NCBI GenBank assembly: GCA_035417425.1 | Contig: DAOLPD010000104.1 | Location: 1 to 10,475 of the forward strand | DNA: 10,475 nt | Direction: 5' to 3' | Origin: BRH-c25 sp035417425 | GTDB taxonomy: Bacteria; Bacillota; Clostridia; Lutisporales; Lutisporaceae | Shown: positions 1 to 7,713 of the stretch, one piece after another | Numbering within the stretch: the first letter of the stretch is position 1 | How the letters are laid out: each line of letters begins with the position of its first letter | Made by a program: the position numbers and the translations under genes | Notes under the pieces: generated by a model | Told to the model about the DNA's origin: nothing | The model's input: only the letters and a program-made list of their open reading frames with translations | Database searches by the model: none

Positions 1-2
1 GG

Positions 3-455
3 ATGTTCCGGCACTGTGTGGATTTTCTGGAGGATATGCAATTTGGCGGTATCACCGATCTGAATTCCTGTATTAAGAAGAAGGAATTCAAGGGAAGCGG
101 AGTCTCAATAGTCTTTTCTGATTTTTTCACCCCGGGAGGAATTGAGGATGCGGTAAAATACCTGTTATATAAAAAGCAGGATGTAATTCTGATTCATGTA
201 TTGTCACCTGAAGAACTGAACCCGGAAATAGAGGGGCAGATAAGGCTGCTGGACAGTGAAACCGGTGAAGCCAGGGATATATCAGTTACTCCGGCGATGC
301 TTTTGCAATATGATAAAGAGCTGAATTTATTTATGAATAAAATCAGGGAATTTTGCAGCAGGATGGGAGCGGCCTATATACAGGTTTCTTCAGAAGAACC
401 TATAGAGAAGATAGTTCTTGAGGAATTTACCAAAGCAGGTATTATTGGAGTGTGA
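3..455 (+). CDS. DUF58 family protein, C-terminal part (5' end outside window)
   Basis: The reading frame is open from the window edge, so the true start almost certainly lies upstream and the ATG at position 3 is internal. The visible 150 residues match the C-terminal half of DUF58 proteins, which have a degenerate VWA-like fold. A Thr-Asp-Leu (TDL) motif is at about residues 18-20 and a hydrophobic strand ending SDFF at about 38-41. A central stretch reads HVLSPEELNPEIEGQIRLLD, followed by SETGEA, and a late G-A-A-Y-I-Q-V strand precedes the end. DUF58 genes typically follow a moxR ATPase gene and precede batA-like VWA genes, and here the next gene starts 4 nt after this stop. It probably acts in the cytoplasm or at the membrane in a MoxR/VWA assembly or chaperone system. 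The family is clear; the molecular role is inferred. Confidence 0.85.
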   Translation: MFRHCVDFLEDMQFGGITDLNSCIKKKEFKGSGVSIVFSDFFTPGGIEDAVKYLLYKKQDVILIHVLSPEELNPEIEGQIRLLDSETGEARDISVTPAMLLQYDKELNLFMNKIREFCSRMGAAYIQVSSEEPIEKIVLEEFTKAGIIGV

Positions 456-459
456 ACTT

Positions 460-2268
460 ATGACGCTGTTTTCACCTTGGGCATTGTGGTTTTTATCCTT
501 TATGCCCCTTGTAGTGTTTATGTATATATTGAAGCAGAAATTCGAAGAGAGGCAGATTTCGAGCATCTACCTTTGGCAGCAGGTACTGAAGGATATCGAA
601 GTCAATACCCCCTGGCAGAAGCTTAAGAAAAACCTGCTACTCTTTTTACAGCTTATATCGATTCTTTTTTTGGTTTTTGCACTTTCCGATCCCTATCTGT
701 ATACCGGGGGAGGAATGCATTCCAACCTGGTAATTGTAATAGACAATACCGGAAGCATGAATGCAAGGTATGAAAATGGTACAAGACTGGCTAAAGCAAA
801 GCAGCTGGCGGAAGAGATGATAAACCGTTCGGGGACAAAGGCCAATATAACCCTTTTGACGGTGGGCAGGAGCCCCGGGGTTGAAATTGGGAAGACAACA
901 GATAAGGGAGAGGCAATAAGCAAGCTGAGGGATATTAATCCCGGCAATTTCTCAGGAAACATTAATGACAGTGTGAGTCTTGTAAGGGCTATGATCAAAC
1001 AATATGAGGGCGGTGACAGCTATAAGGCTGTATTCTATACCGACAGTCCGGTGGATACTGAGGATTTGAATGCGGAGGTGGTGTCTCTTGCATCGGAGCT
1101 TGTGAATGTGAGCCTGGATTATATTTCATATTCCGATGAAAATGGAAGGCTGACGGTTCTGGTGCGCGCATCCAACAGGTCAAATACTTCCCTCGGAAGG
1201 GAAATATCACTTTATGGAAACGACAAGGTGCTGGATATAAAGAATGTTGAAATACCTGCAGGTGAGACAATATCGGTATATTTTGAGGAAATATCCGCCG
1301 ATGCCTCATATATATGGGCGGAACTAACAGAGAAGGACGATCTGGTGGAAGACAACCAGGTATACTGCATCCTGGATTCCGCAAAACCAAAAAAGGCTTT
1401 ATTGGTATCAGTGGGGAATGTTTTTATAGAAAAGGCTTTGTCCAATATAGAAGGGCTTGAGCTTTACAAGACAAATCCTGATGAGGATTCATACGAGGGC
1501 TATGACCTTTATATTTTTGATTCGGCTGGAATATCCCAGCTGCCGGAATCAGGCAGCGTTATGCTTATAAACCCTTCTCCGGGCAATGGAATTGTTGAAG
1601 CCGGAGCGGAGTTTGAAGGCGGAATTGCAGATATTGCAGCCCACCCTTTAACAAAATATATGGAGGATGCAAGCTTTGCCGTTTCAAAGTTCAGAAAAAT
1701 GGAAGTGCCTTTCTGGGCTGATGTGCTGATAACCTTGGATGAAAATGCGGCTGTCATTTCAGGGGAGCACCGGGGCAGAAAAACGGCTGTAATAGGCTTC
1801 GACCTGCACGACAGCGACTTTGCTTTGACTACCGAGTATCCTATTTTTATGTATAATCTGGCTGCATACCTTGTCGGGATTGATTTAAAAGGAAAAACCA
1901 CATATGTGTGCGGCGATGCAATAGATTTGAATCCGAATCCTGAGGCTGCGGAAGTTGTTGTAAAAACCCCGGAGGGTATAGGATATAAGCTGGAATTGAC
2001 GTATCCCATGCTGCCTTTCGATAATACCGGACAGTACGGTGTATATGAACTGACACAAAGGATAGGTGAGACGGAAGTGGTTTCAAGCTTTGCCGTCAAC
2101 TTTCCGGCAGAAACCGAGTCGGCAAGCGGCAAACCTGATGAAGTAGTTGCTCAAGAAGCTACTGAAGCAGGTAATACACCCGGAGGCACAAGGCTTCAGG
2201 AGTTGTTCCTGGGCTTGCTGCTGATGGCGGCAGCTATAGAATGGGTGGTGTATATACGTGGTTATTGA
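460..2268 (+). CDS. BatA-like membrane protein with one VWA domain
   Basis: This 602-residue protein has the BatA layout. Two N-terminal membrane helices lie at about residues 5-24 and 59-78, separated by a basic/amphipathic stretch. A VWA domain covers about 88-225, a long extracytoplasmic beta-rich region follows, and a C-terminal helix is at about 581-599. The metal site reads DNTGS (D95, T97, S99), so Thr replaces the first Ser of DxSxS. The usual Thr of the second MIDAS loop is not evident, as the region reads SGNINDSV. A later Asp is present in YTDS (D195). I chose the ATG at 460 because GGAG at 447-450 precedes it by 9 nt; an in-frame TTG at 418 would overlap the DUF58 gene by 38 nt and has no good ribosome site. 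It probably works with the flanking DUF58 and double-VWA proteins. Its client is unknown. Confidence 0.85.
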   Translation: MTLFSPWALWFLSFMPLVVFMYILKQKFEERQISSIYLWQQVLKDIEVNTPWQKLKKNLLLFLQLISILFLVFALSDPYLYTGGGMHSNLVIVIDNTGSMNARYENGTRLAKAKQLAEEMINRSGTKANITLLTVGRSPGVEIGKTTDKGEAISKLRDINPGNFSGNINDSVSLVRAMIKQYEGGDSYKAVFYTDSPVDTEDLNAEVVSLASELVNVSLDYISYSDENGRLTVLVRASNRSNTSLGREISLYGNDKVLDIKNVEIPAGETISVYFEEISADASYIWAELTEKDDLVEDNQVYCILDSAKPKKALLVSVGNVFIEKALSNIEGLELYKTNPDEDSYEGYDLYIFDSAGISQLPESGSVMLINPSPGNGIVEAGAEFEGGIADIAAHPLTKYMEDASFAVSKFRKMEVPFWADVLITLDENAAVISGEHRGRKTAVIGFDLHDSDFALTTEYPIFMYNLAAYLVGIDLKGKTTYVCGDAIDLNPNPEAAEVVVKTPEGIGYKLELTYPMLPFDNTGQYGVYELTQRIGETEVVSSFAVNFPAETESASGKPDEVVAQEATEAGNTPGGTRLQELFLGLLLMAAAIEWVVYIRGY

Positions 2269-5077
2269 TTTTGAAAGACCGCAGATACTTTTTTTAATTC
2301 CGATAGCCATATTTTTTGTATTGTACACTGCCCGCAAGCTGGGCAAGATGTACAAACTCAGAAGAAGGCTCATACTGTTCCTGAGAAACAGCGTGTTTGT
2401 GCTTTTGATACTTGCCCTGACGGGAGTCAATATCAAGTGGCTTGTGGATACAACCACCACAATATTCGTGGTGGATGCCTCGGACAGTATGAGGGAATAC
2501 AGGACAACCGCAGAGGAGTTTGTCAGGAAAGCACTGGAGATGAAGGGTTCCAAGGACCAGTCCGGTGTTGTGGCTTTTGGGGATAACTCTCTCATAGAGA
2601 GCTTTGTATCCATAGATTCGGGTTTTAATAAAATTGAAACTGAGCCAGGAGGAATATACACAAATATAGAAAATGCCCTGACAACATCGGTGTCACTGCT
2701 GCCCCAGGACAGCAAAAAAAGAATAGTACTGATAACCGACGGGGAGGAAAATGAAGGGAACAGCGCAAATCTGGCTTCAAGCCTGATGGGCCAGGATATT
2801 GATTTCAAGGTATACAGGATAAACCGGGAAATCGGCAAAGAGGCTGCAGTGGAGAGTGTTACTGTGCCCAAAAGCCTGAGAGTAGGAGAAGAATTCAATA
2901 TTATAGTGACTGTGGAAAGCACTGTTCAGACAGAGGCAAAGCTTACGCTTATCAGCGGAAAGGATAAGGCTGCTGAAGAGAGGGTAGCGCTGCAGAAGGG
3001 AAGCAACAGATTTGTATTCAGGGATACGGCAGAAACAGGAGGCTTCAAGAGCTATAAGGCGCTTCTGGAGCCGGATACCGATACGGAAAGCAGGAATAAT
3101 GAGGCCTCAACCTTTACAAATGTCCTTGACAGACCCAGAATTTTGGTTGTTGAGGACATAGCCGGAGAGGCGGATGAGATGGTCAGGATGCTTGAAGCTA
3201 CCGGAATGAACTACGTAAGGGTTAATGCTGCCAGTGTACCGGGAACCTTGGAGGGATTGTCTGCCTACAAGTCTGTAATAACCTGCAATGTATCCGCGGA
3301 AAACCTAAGCGACGGTTTTCTGAATTCCTTGGATTCCTATGTCAAAGATATGGGAGGAGGCTTTATTGCCGCCGGCGGGGAAAATTCCTTTGCTTTGGGA
3401 GGTTATTACAAAACACCCTTGGAAAAGGTGCTTCCGGTACATATGGAGCTAAAGGGCAAGAAGGAAATACCGGATATGTCCATTGTTCTTATAATTGACA
3501 AATCCGGAAGCATGACAGAAGGCCGGGGCGGAATAATGAAGCTTGATCTTGCCAAGGAAGCTGCGGCAAGGACTCTGGAGTCCTTAAGGCCTAATGATCA
3601 GATAGGGGTGCTGACCTTTGACGATACCAACTACTGGGTGGTTCCTACCCGCAAGGCGGATGATGCGGAAAAAATAAGGGATGACATAGGTACCATAAGG
3701 GCAGGAGGGGGAACAAGCATAATTCCTGCCTTGCAGGAAGGATATGATTCAATAAAGAAAACCAATACAAAAATAAAGCATATAATACTTCTCACAGACG
3801 GCCAGGCTGAGAGGACCGGATACATGGAACTCGTTGAGAAGCTTGCAGGGGACAATATTACGGTATCAACCGTAGCGGTAGGACAGGGCTCTGATGTCCA
3901 GCTTCTCCAGGATATAGCAAAGGGAGCCAACGGACGCTTCTATTATACTGATGAGTTTGCAAACATTCCGAGGATATTCGCCAAAGAGACCTTTATGGCT
4001 GCAAGGGCGTATCTTAATAACAGGGAATTTGTGCCTTCGATAACCAATGCTCATCCGGTGCTGGCAGGAGCAGCCGAGGAAGGACTGCCGGCACTTCTGG
4101 GCTATGTGGCAGCCAGTCCCAAGAGTGCCTCCCGGGTGGTGCTGGCAAGCGACCAGGAGGATCCGATACTCACAGTATGGCAGTATGGTCTGGGCAAGAC
4201 CGCTGCATGGAACTCCGATATAAACGGAAGATGGAGCAGGAATTATGTGGGCTGGGAGAATAACATAAAGCTGTGGCAGAATCTTATCAACTGGACTATT
4301 GAAAAATACCGGGAGGATGATATAACTGTAGAGACTGAAGTGCAGGGAGGTAAGGGCATTATAACTCTTATCAACAAGGCGGATAAGGGTGATTTTGAGA
4401 CTAAAGCCGCAATAGTGTCTCCTTCTCTTGAGAGCAGTGAGATCACTCTCTATCCTGTTGCACCGGGGCAGTACAGGGGGGACTTTGAAATAACCGAGAC
4501 AGGAGCATATATTATCAAGGCGCTTCAACAGAAGGACGGGGAGACGATAAATGCTGCCAGTACAGGGATATCCGTGCAATACTCACCGGAATACAGAATA
4601 CAGCCTGAGAGGGGCTATTTGGACATACTGATTAAGGAAGCGGGAGGAACCGTTATAAGCTCGCCTGAGGATGTTTACAAAGGTGAAATAAAGGATATAT
4701 TCGGGACGGTTGATTTAACCCCCACGCTTCTTATACTTGCGCTTATACTGTATATGCTTGATATTGCCTTAAGAAGGCTGAACCTGCCCCTTGCAGCGAT
4801 TGAAGAAAAGCTTTCGGCCGTAAAGGCAAAGCTGATGCCTCAGGTTAAAAGGACCGTAAAGGCAAAAGGGCAGCTTAACACTTTAGGGGAAGCAGCAAGA
4901 ACTGTTGAAAGTAAAGTCCAGACACAGCCCAAGGCAGCTGAAAAGAAGGTTCAGGTGCCTCCGCAGGCTGAAGGAAAGCCGGAGACAAAGGCGAAAGAAG
5001 CAAAAAAGGAAAAAGTAAAGACAGAAAACCTGGATACATCCACACTGCTTAAAAAGAAAAAAAGAAGAGAACAATGA
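2258..5077 (+). CDS. Large membrane protein with two VWA domains and a glutamine-amidotransferase-like fold
   Basis: This 939-residue protein begins with GTG at 2258, overlapping the end of the BatA-like gene by 11 nt, with GGGTGGTG just upstream, which suggests translational coupling. Helices at about residues 9-26 and 37-58 precede VWA domain 1, with MIDAS residues D73, S75, S77, T135 and D161. Residues 290-395 look like a GATase1-like domain, including GGGFIAAGGENSFALGGYY near 366-384. VWA domain 2 follows with D414-K-S416-G-S418, T486 and D514, and the amidotransferase-like fold appears to resume at about 605-660. A C-terminal helix lies at about 822-838. The last 100 residues are rich in Lys, Ala and Glu with little hydrophobic content, so they look disordered. 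No catalytic Cys-His pair is recognisable, so enzymatic amidotransfer is unlikely. A scaffold or chaperone role with the MoxR/DUF58/BatA partners is inferred. Confidence 0.88.
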   Translation: MVIDFERPQILFLIPIAIFFVLYTARKLGKMYKLRRRLILFLRNSVFVLLILALTGVNIKWLVDTTTTIFVVDASDSMREYRTTAEEFVRKALEMKGSKDQSGVVAFGDNSLIESFVSIDSGFNKIETEPGGIYTNIENALTTSVSLLPQDSKKRIVLITDGEENEGNSANLASSLMGQDIDFKVYRINREIGKEAAVESVTVPKSLRVGEEFNIIVTVESTVQTEAKLTLISGKDKAAEERVALQKGSNRFVFRDTAETGGFKSYKALLEPDTDTESRNNEASTFTNVLDRPRILVVEDIAGEADEMVRMLEATGMNYVRVNAASVPGTLEGLSAYKSVITCNVSAENLSDGFLNSLDSYVKDMGGGFIAAGGENSFALGGYYKTPLEKVLPVHMELKGKKEIPDMSIVLIIDKSGSMTEGRGGIMKLDLAKEAAARTLESLRPNDQIGVLTFDDTNYWVVPTRKADDAEKIRDDIGTIRAGGGTSIIPALQEGYDSIKKTNTKIKHIILLTDGQAERTGYMELVEKLAGDNITVSTVAVGQGSDVQLLQDIAKGANGRFYYTDEFANIPRIFAKETFMAARAYLNNREFVPSITNAHPVLAGAAEEGLPALLGYVAASPKSASRVVLASDQEDPILTVWQYGLGKTAAWNSDINGRWSRNYVGWENNIKLWQNLINWTIEKYREDDITVETEVQGGKGIITLINKADKGDFETKAAIVSPSLESSEITLYPVAPGQYRGDFEITETGAYIIKALQQKDGETINAASTGISVQYSPEYRIQPERGYLDILIKEAGGTVISSPEDVYKGEIKDIFGTVDLTPTLLILALILYMLDIALRRLNLPLAAIEEKLSAVKAKLMPQVKRTVKAKGQLNTLGEAARTVESKVQTQPKAAEKKVQVPPQAEGKPETKAKEAKKEKVKTENLDTSTLLKKKKRREQ

Positions 5078-5126
5078 GGCACATAATGCAGAAGAGAAAA
5101 ATAATGAATATAATCTATAATACATA

Positions 5127-5157
5127 TTGACTTTGACATCGTGTCGTAGTTTATACT
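5127..5157 (+). promoter_or_regulatory. MerR-type promoter (19-bp spacer)
   Basis: A TTGACT -35 box at 5127-5132 and a TATACT -10 box at 5152-5157 are separated by exactly 19 bp. This overlong spacing is the hallmark of promoters activated by MerR-family proteins through DNA distortion. Transcription would start near 5164, just before the AAAGGAGG ribosome site of the regulator gene, so autoregulation is likely. An overlapping TTGACA at 5133-5138 would leave only 13 bp and is not credible as the -35 box. Confidence 0.7.
5130..5150 (+). promoter_or_regulatory. Candidate operator dyad of the MerR-type regulator
   Basis: An interrupted dyad is centred on 5140. ACT at 5130-5132 pairs with AGT at 5148-5150, and GACA at 5135-5138 pairs with TGTC at 5142-5145, around a TCG centre; two positions on each side are unpaired. 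It lies almost entirely within the long spacer between the -35 and -10 boxes, where MerR-family dimers bind. The match of position and symmetry is seen in the sequence; binding is inferred. Confidence 0.6.
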
Positions 5158-5183
5158 CCACTTGAGAAAGGAGGCAAGGAAAT

Positions 5184-6170
5184 ATGGAAGCTATGACGAT
5201 TAGCCAAGTTTCAAAAAGCTATAGTATCTCTACAAGAATGTTACGTTATTATGAGCAAATAGGACTTATAGAAAGCTTTAGAAAAGAAGATTACGCCTAC
5301 CGTATGTACAATAAAACTGCCCTTTCCCGGCTAAGTCAAATTTTGATATTGCGTAAACTGCGGATTCCTTTAAAGCAAATCCAAGAGATACTGCAGAAAC
5401 CTGATGCTGTTACAGCTATAGAGGTTTTTCAACAAAATATAAGTGAACTGGATGATGAGATAGCAGCATTATCAACCATTAAAAGTATTCTCAGCCGTTT
5501 TGTTGATGAATTGCAGAAAGCGGCGGATATTCAAATTCATAGTTTGATTACACAAGATGATACTATATTAGCTTCTATAGAGTCCTTATCTCTGACAAGT
5601 ATCAATTTTAAGGAGGATAAGGCTATGGATAAACTAAAAAAAGCAGATGGGCATCTGTCAAAGTTGAATGATGTAAGGATTGTCTATTTACCACCTGCAA
5701 CCGTTGCTGCCGCTCATTACATCGGAGACGATCCGGAGCATCATGCCTATATGATGATTGACAGGTTTGTGCAGGAGACTGGTCTTTGCAAAATCAAACC
5801 GGATTTAAGGCATTGTGGATTTAATCATCCAAATCCTATGGATGAAACTGGTTACCACGGTTATGAAATATGGGTGACAATCCCGGATGATATGGAACCT
5901 CCGTTCCCTCTTATCAAAAAGCATTTTGTCGGAGGATTGTATGCTGCTCATATGATTGCAATGGGCAATTTTAATGAGTGGGAATTGCTTCTTGATTGGG
6001 TGGATAAGAACGAAAAATATGAGTTTGCAGGAGATATGCAAGATCAAGAGCATATGTGCGGACTGATTGAGGAACACCTCAATTATGTGAACCATATCTA
6101 TCTAAATAATACAGAACCTGAGGATTTACAACTTGATTTACTTATGCCCATCAGAGAACGGATAAAATGA
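5184..6170 (+). CDS. MerR family transcriptional regulator with GyrI-like effector domain
   Basis: The 328-residue protein begins with a MerR winged helix-turn-helix (residues about 4-71), with the signature RMLRYYEQIGLI at 18-29 and a wing ending in YRMYN. A predicted dimerisation coiled coil spans about 80-112. Residues about 164-328 resemble the GyrI-like/AraC effector-binding fold, with the first strand VRIVYLPPATVAAAHYIG and a later GYEIWVTIP strand. Proteins of this architecture (BmrR-like) sense small, often aromatic or cationic molecules and activate drug efflux or stress genes; the ligand here is unknown. The ATG at 5184 is supported by AAAGGAGG at 5167-5174. No transporter gene is adjacent, so its only visible target is its own promoter. 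The gene is clearly more AT-rich than the VWA operon before it, which may mean a separate origin. Confidence 0.9.
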   Translation: MEAMTISQVSKSYSISTRMLRYYEQIGLIESFRKEDYAYRMYNKTALSRLSQILILRKLRIPLKQIQEILQKPDAVTAIEVFQQNISELDDEIAALSTIKSILSRFVDELQKAADIQIHSLITQDDTILASIESLSLTSINFKEDKAMDKLKKADGHLSKLNDVRIVYLPPATVAAAHYIGDDPEHHAYMMIDRFVQETGLCKIKPDLRHCGFNHPNPMDETGYHGYEIWVTIPDDMEPPFPLIKKHFVGGLYAAHMIAMGNFNEWELLLDWVDKNEKYEFAGDMQDQEHMCGLIEEHLNYVNHIYLNNTEPEDLQLDLLMPIRERIK

Positions 6171-6197
6171 CCTTCTGATAATGAGCATAATTAATGG

Positions 6198-6225
6198 TTG
6201 AGCTAGTGCATATTTTTTATATAAT
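6198..6225 (+). promoter_or_regulatory. Predicted sigma-A promoter of the B3/B4 gene
   Basis: TTGAGC at 6198-6203 and a perfect TATAAT at 6220-6225 are separated by 16 bp. They lie in the 82-nt gap between the MerR-type gene and the B3/B4 gene, with a predicted start near 6232. This suggests the downstream gene is transcribed on its own rather than only by readthrough. Confidence 0.55.
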
Positions 6226-6252
6226 GCGGCAAAAAACGAACGGAGGGAAAAA

Positions 6253-6975
6253 ATGAGCAGATTTATAATTGAACAGTCTTTTTGGGATATCTTCCCTGAA
6301 TGTGAAATTGGTGTGCTGTTGATTAATGATATTGACAACACTGAGGAGGGATGCGAAAAGTTCCGGCCTGATATTATTGAATTCCTTGAGCAATCAAACA
6401 AGGAAGCGAGGAAGTATTTAACGGAACCTGTTTTAAGCCAAAACAGGGTAATATCGGTATGGAGAGATGCATTTTCAAAATTCAAGACAAAAAAAGGGGC
6501 AAGATCCTCCATCGAAGCCCTGCTTAAACGCATTGAAAAAGGAAATGAAGTGGGAGTGATTAATCCGCTGGTAGACATTTATAATGGGGTTTCGCTCCGA
6601 TTCGCCTTACCGTGCGGAATGGAGGATGTTGATACATTCAAAGGGGATCTGAGACTGACAGTCACAAATGGCGGCGACCCGTTTCTTGCCTTGGGAGATG
6701 AAGAGATAGACTACACCCTCCCGGGGGAGATCTGTTATTTGGACGATGAAGGAGCGGTATGCCGCTGCTGGAATTGGAGGGACGGACAGAGAACGATGCT
6801 TACCGAAGATACGAAAAATGCAATCGCTGTTATTGAGTCGGTAGATCCCTTAAGGCGCAAAGACCTTGAAGCGGCACTGGATACTCTGTCAACATGGATC
6901 GAAAAAGCCAGGATCGGCAAAGTAAATGCAAAAGTGATTATGGACAAAAACAACAACACATTAACTATAAAATGA
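6253..6975 (+). CDS. Solo B3/B4 domain protein (phenylalanyl-tRNA synthetase beta editing-domain homologue)
   Basis: The 240-residue protein is a stand-alone version of the B3/B4 domain that hydrolyses mischarged Tyr-tRNA(Phe) in the beta subunit of phenylalanyl-tRNA synthetase. Diagnostic blocks are WRDAFSKF at 70-77, RSSIEALLKRI at 84-94, INPLVDIYNGVSLRFALPCG at 103-122, and GEICYLDDEGAVCRCWNWRD from 158. The NA..VIE..DP stretch at 189-199 is also typical. The ATG at 6253 follows GGAGGG at 6241-6246. None of the catalytic core, anticodon-binding or B1/B5 parts of the synthetase is present, and the length is normal for solo members. A cytoplasmic trans-editing or tRNA/amino-acid binding role is plausible but not established for this family. 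Its stop codon directly abuts the stop codon of the opposing gene. Confidence 0.88.
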   Translation: MSRFIIEQSFWDIFPECEIGVLLINDIDNTEEGCEKFRPDIIEFLEQSNKEARKYLTEPVLSQNRVISVWRDAFSKFKTKKGARSSIEALLKRIEKGNEVGVINPLVDIYNGVSLRFALPCGMEDVDTFKGDLRLTVTNGGDPFLALGDEEIDYTLPGEICYLDDEGAVCRCWNWRDGQRTMLTEDTKNAIAVIESVDPLRRKDLEAALDTLSTWIEKARIGKVNAKVIMDKNNNTLTIK

Positions 6976-7713
6976 TTATTTCATTTCAATTAAATACTTC
7001 CAATATTTTTTAGGCATATGATTTGACTGGAGCTTTGGATTTATCCTGCTCTTTATTGTTATTCCGTCAAAATACTGCTTCCAGAGCTCCTGATAGAATA
7101 ATTCGTTTTCATGCAATACAATGTCCTTATTCATTTCAATGTCACTCATAAACCATTTGACTTTGTCATAAAAAACCCCAAAGTTCCTTTTCACGTCATG
7201 TATGACAAATATCTGATCAGACATCCTGTCGGCAAAATGTTTGCCCAGGAGGCATATTGTATTATACTGAGGCTCAACCGGGGCATAATAGATGTTGTTT
7301 TGAAGCAGGCGGAACCTTATTATTCCTGCCAGCAGATGCTTTTCCCGTGCAACCTTTGTAACCAGTCTGTTAATATTGTTTACCCTGTCATCGGCAAGGT
7401 AGGAATCTACAATTTTTCCGACCTTGAAGCCAAAACGCAGGTATTCTAAAATAAATATTCCGGCATTCTCATCTTCCGATAGATAGGCATACATAATGCC
7501 AGCCATTGCATGCCTTGATATTTTTTTAAGTATGGCATCATGGACTTTCTTTGATTTCTCTTCGTCCGTCCGGATGTAAACCTTGCTGATCAAGAAGTTG
7601 TCTGTGAAATCGTCCTGGGGGACAATTTTTTCCGGAAAATCTTTATTGTAGTATGCATCATATATGGCTGTCAAAAGCCCGTCAAAGCTGCCGTCATAAA
7701 TATAATACAGCAT
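6976..7713 (-). CDS. TIGR03915-like putative DNA metabolism protein, partner of the radical SAM protein
   Basis: This 245-residue protein matches the family named 'probable DNA metabolism protein', found next to a dedicated radical SAM gene. Recognisable blocks are the start YIYDGSFDGLLTAIYDAYY, then GFKVGKIVD in the middle, and KHFADRMSDQIFVIHDVKR. A YYAPVEPQYN segment and the terminal MPKKYWKYLIE complete the pattern. It has no membrane segment or signal peptide and is probably cytoplasmic. The ATG at 7713 shares one base with the TAA of the radical SAM gene (TAATG), and GGATGG upstream could serve as ribosome site, so translation is very likely coupled. In many proteobacteria this domain is fused to a uracil-DNA glycosylase-like domain; here it is free-standing, and no glycosylase gene is visible in the window. 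Its biochemical activity is not known. The DNA-repair link rests on family context and the upstream SOS-like box. Confidence 0.85.
   Translation of the reverse strand: MLYYIYDGSFDGLLTAIYDAYYNKDFPEKIVPQDDFTDNFLISKVYIRTDEEKSKKVHDAILKKISRHAMAGIMYAYLSEDENAGIFILEYLRFGFKVGKIVDSYLADDRVNNINRLVTKVAREKHLLAGIIRFRLLQNNIYYAPVEPQYNTICLLGKHFADRMSDQIFVIHDVKRNFGVFYDKVKWFMSDIEMNKDIVLHENELFYQELWKQYFDGITIKSRINPKLQSNHMPKKYWKYLIEMK

Noticed and set aside
418..459. Upstream TTG start for the BatA-like gene
   Set aside because: It would overlap the DUF58 gene and lacks a ribosome site, while the ATG at 460 has GGAG at good spacing and gives the normal BatA N-terminus.
6970..6986. Bidirectional rho-independent terminator between the convergent genes
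   Set aside because: The stem has one G-C pair in six and there is no long T-tract, so it is too weak to call a terminator.
7111..7449. 112-residue plus-strand ORF inside the TIGR03915-like gene
   Set aside because: It lies entirely antisense to a well-recognised conserved protein and has no recognisable features.
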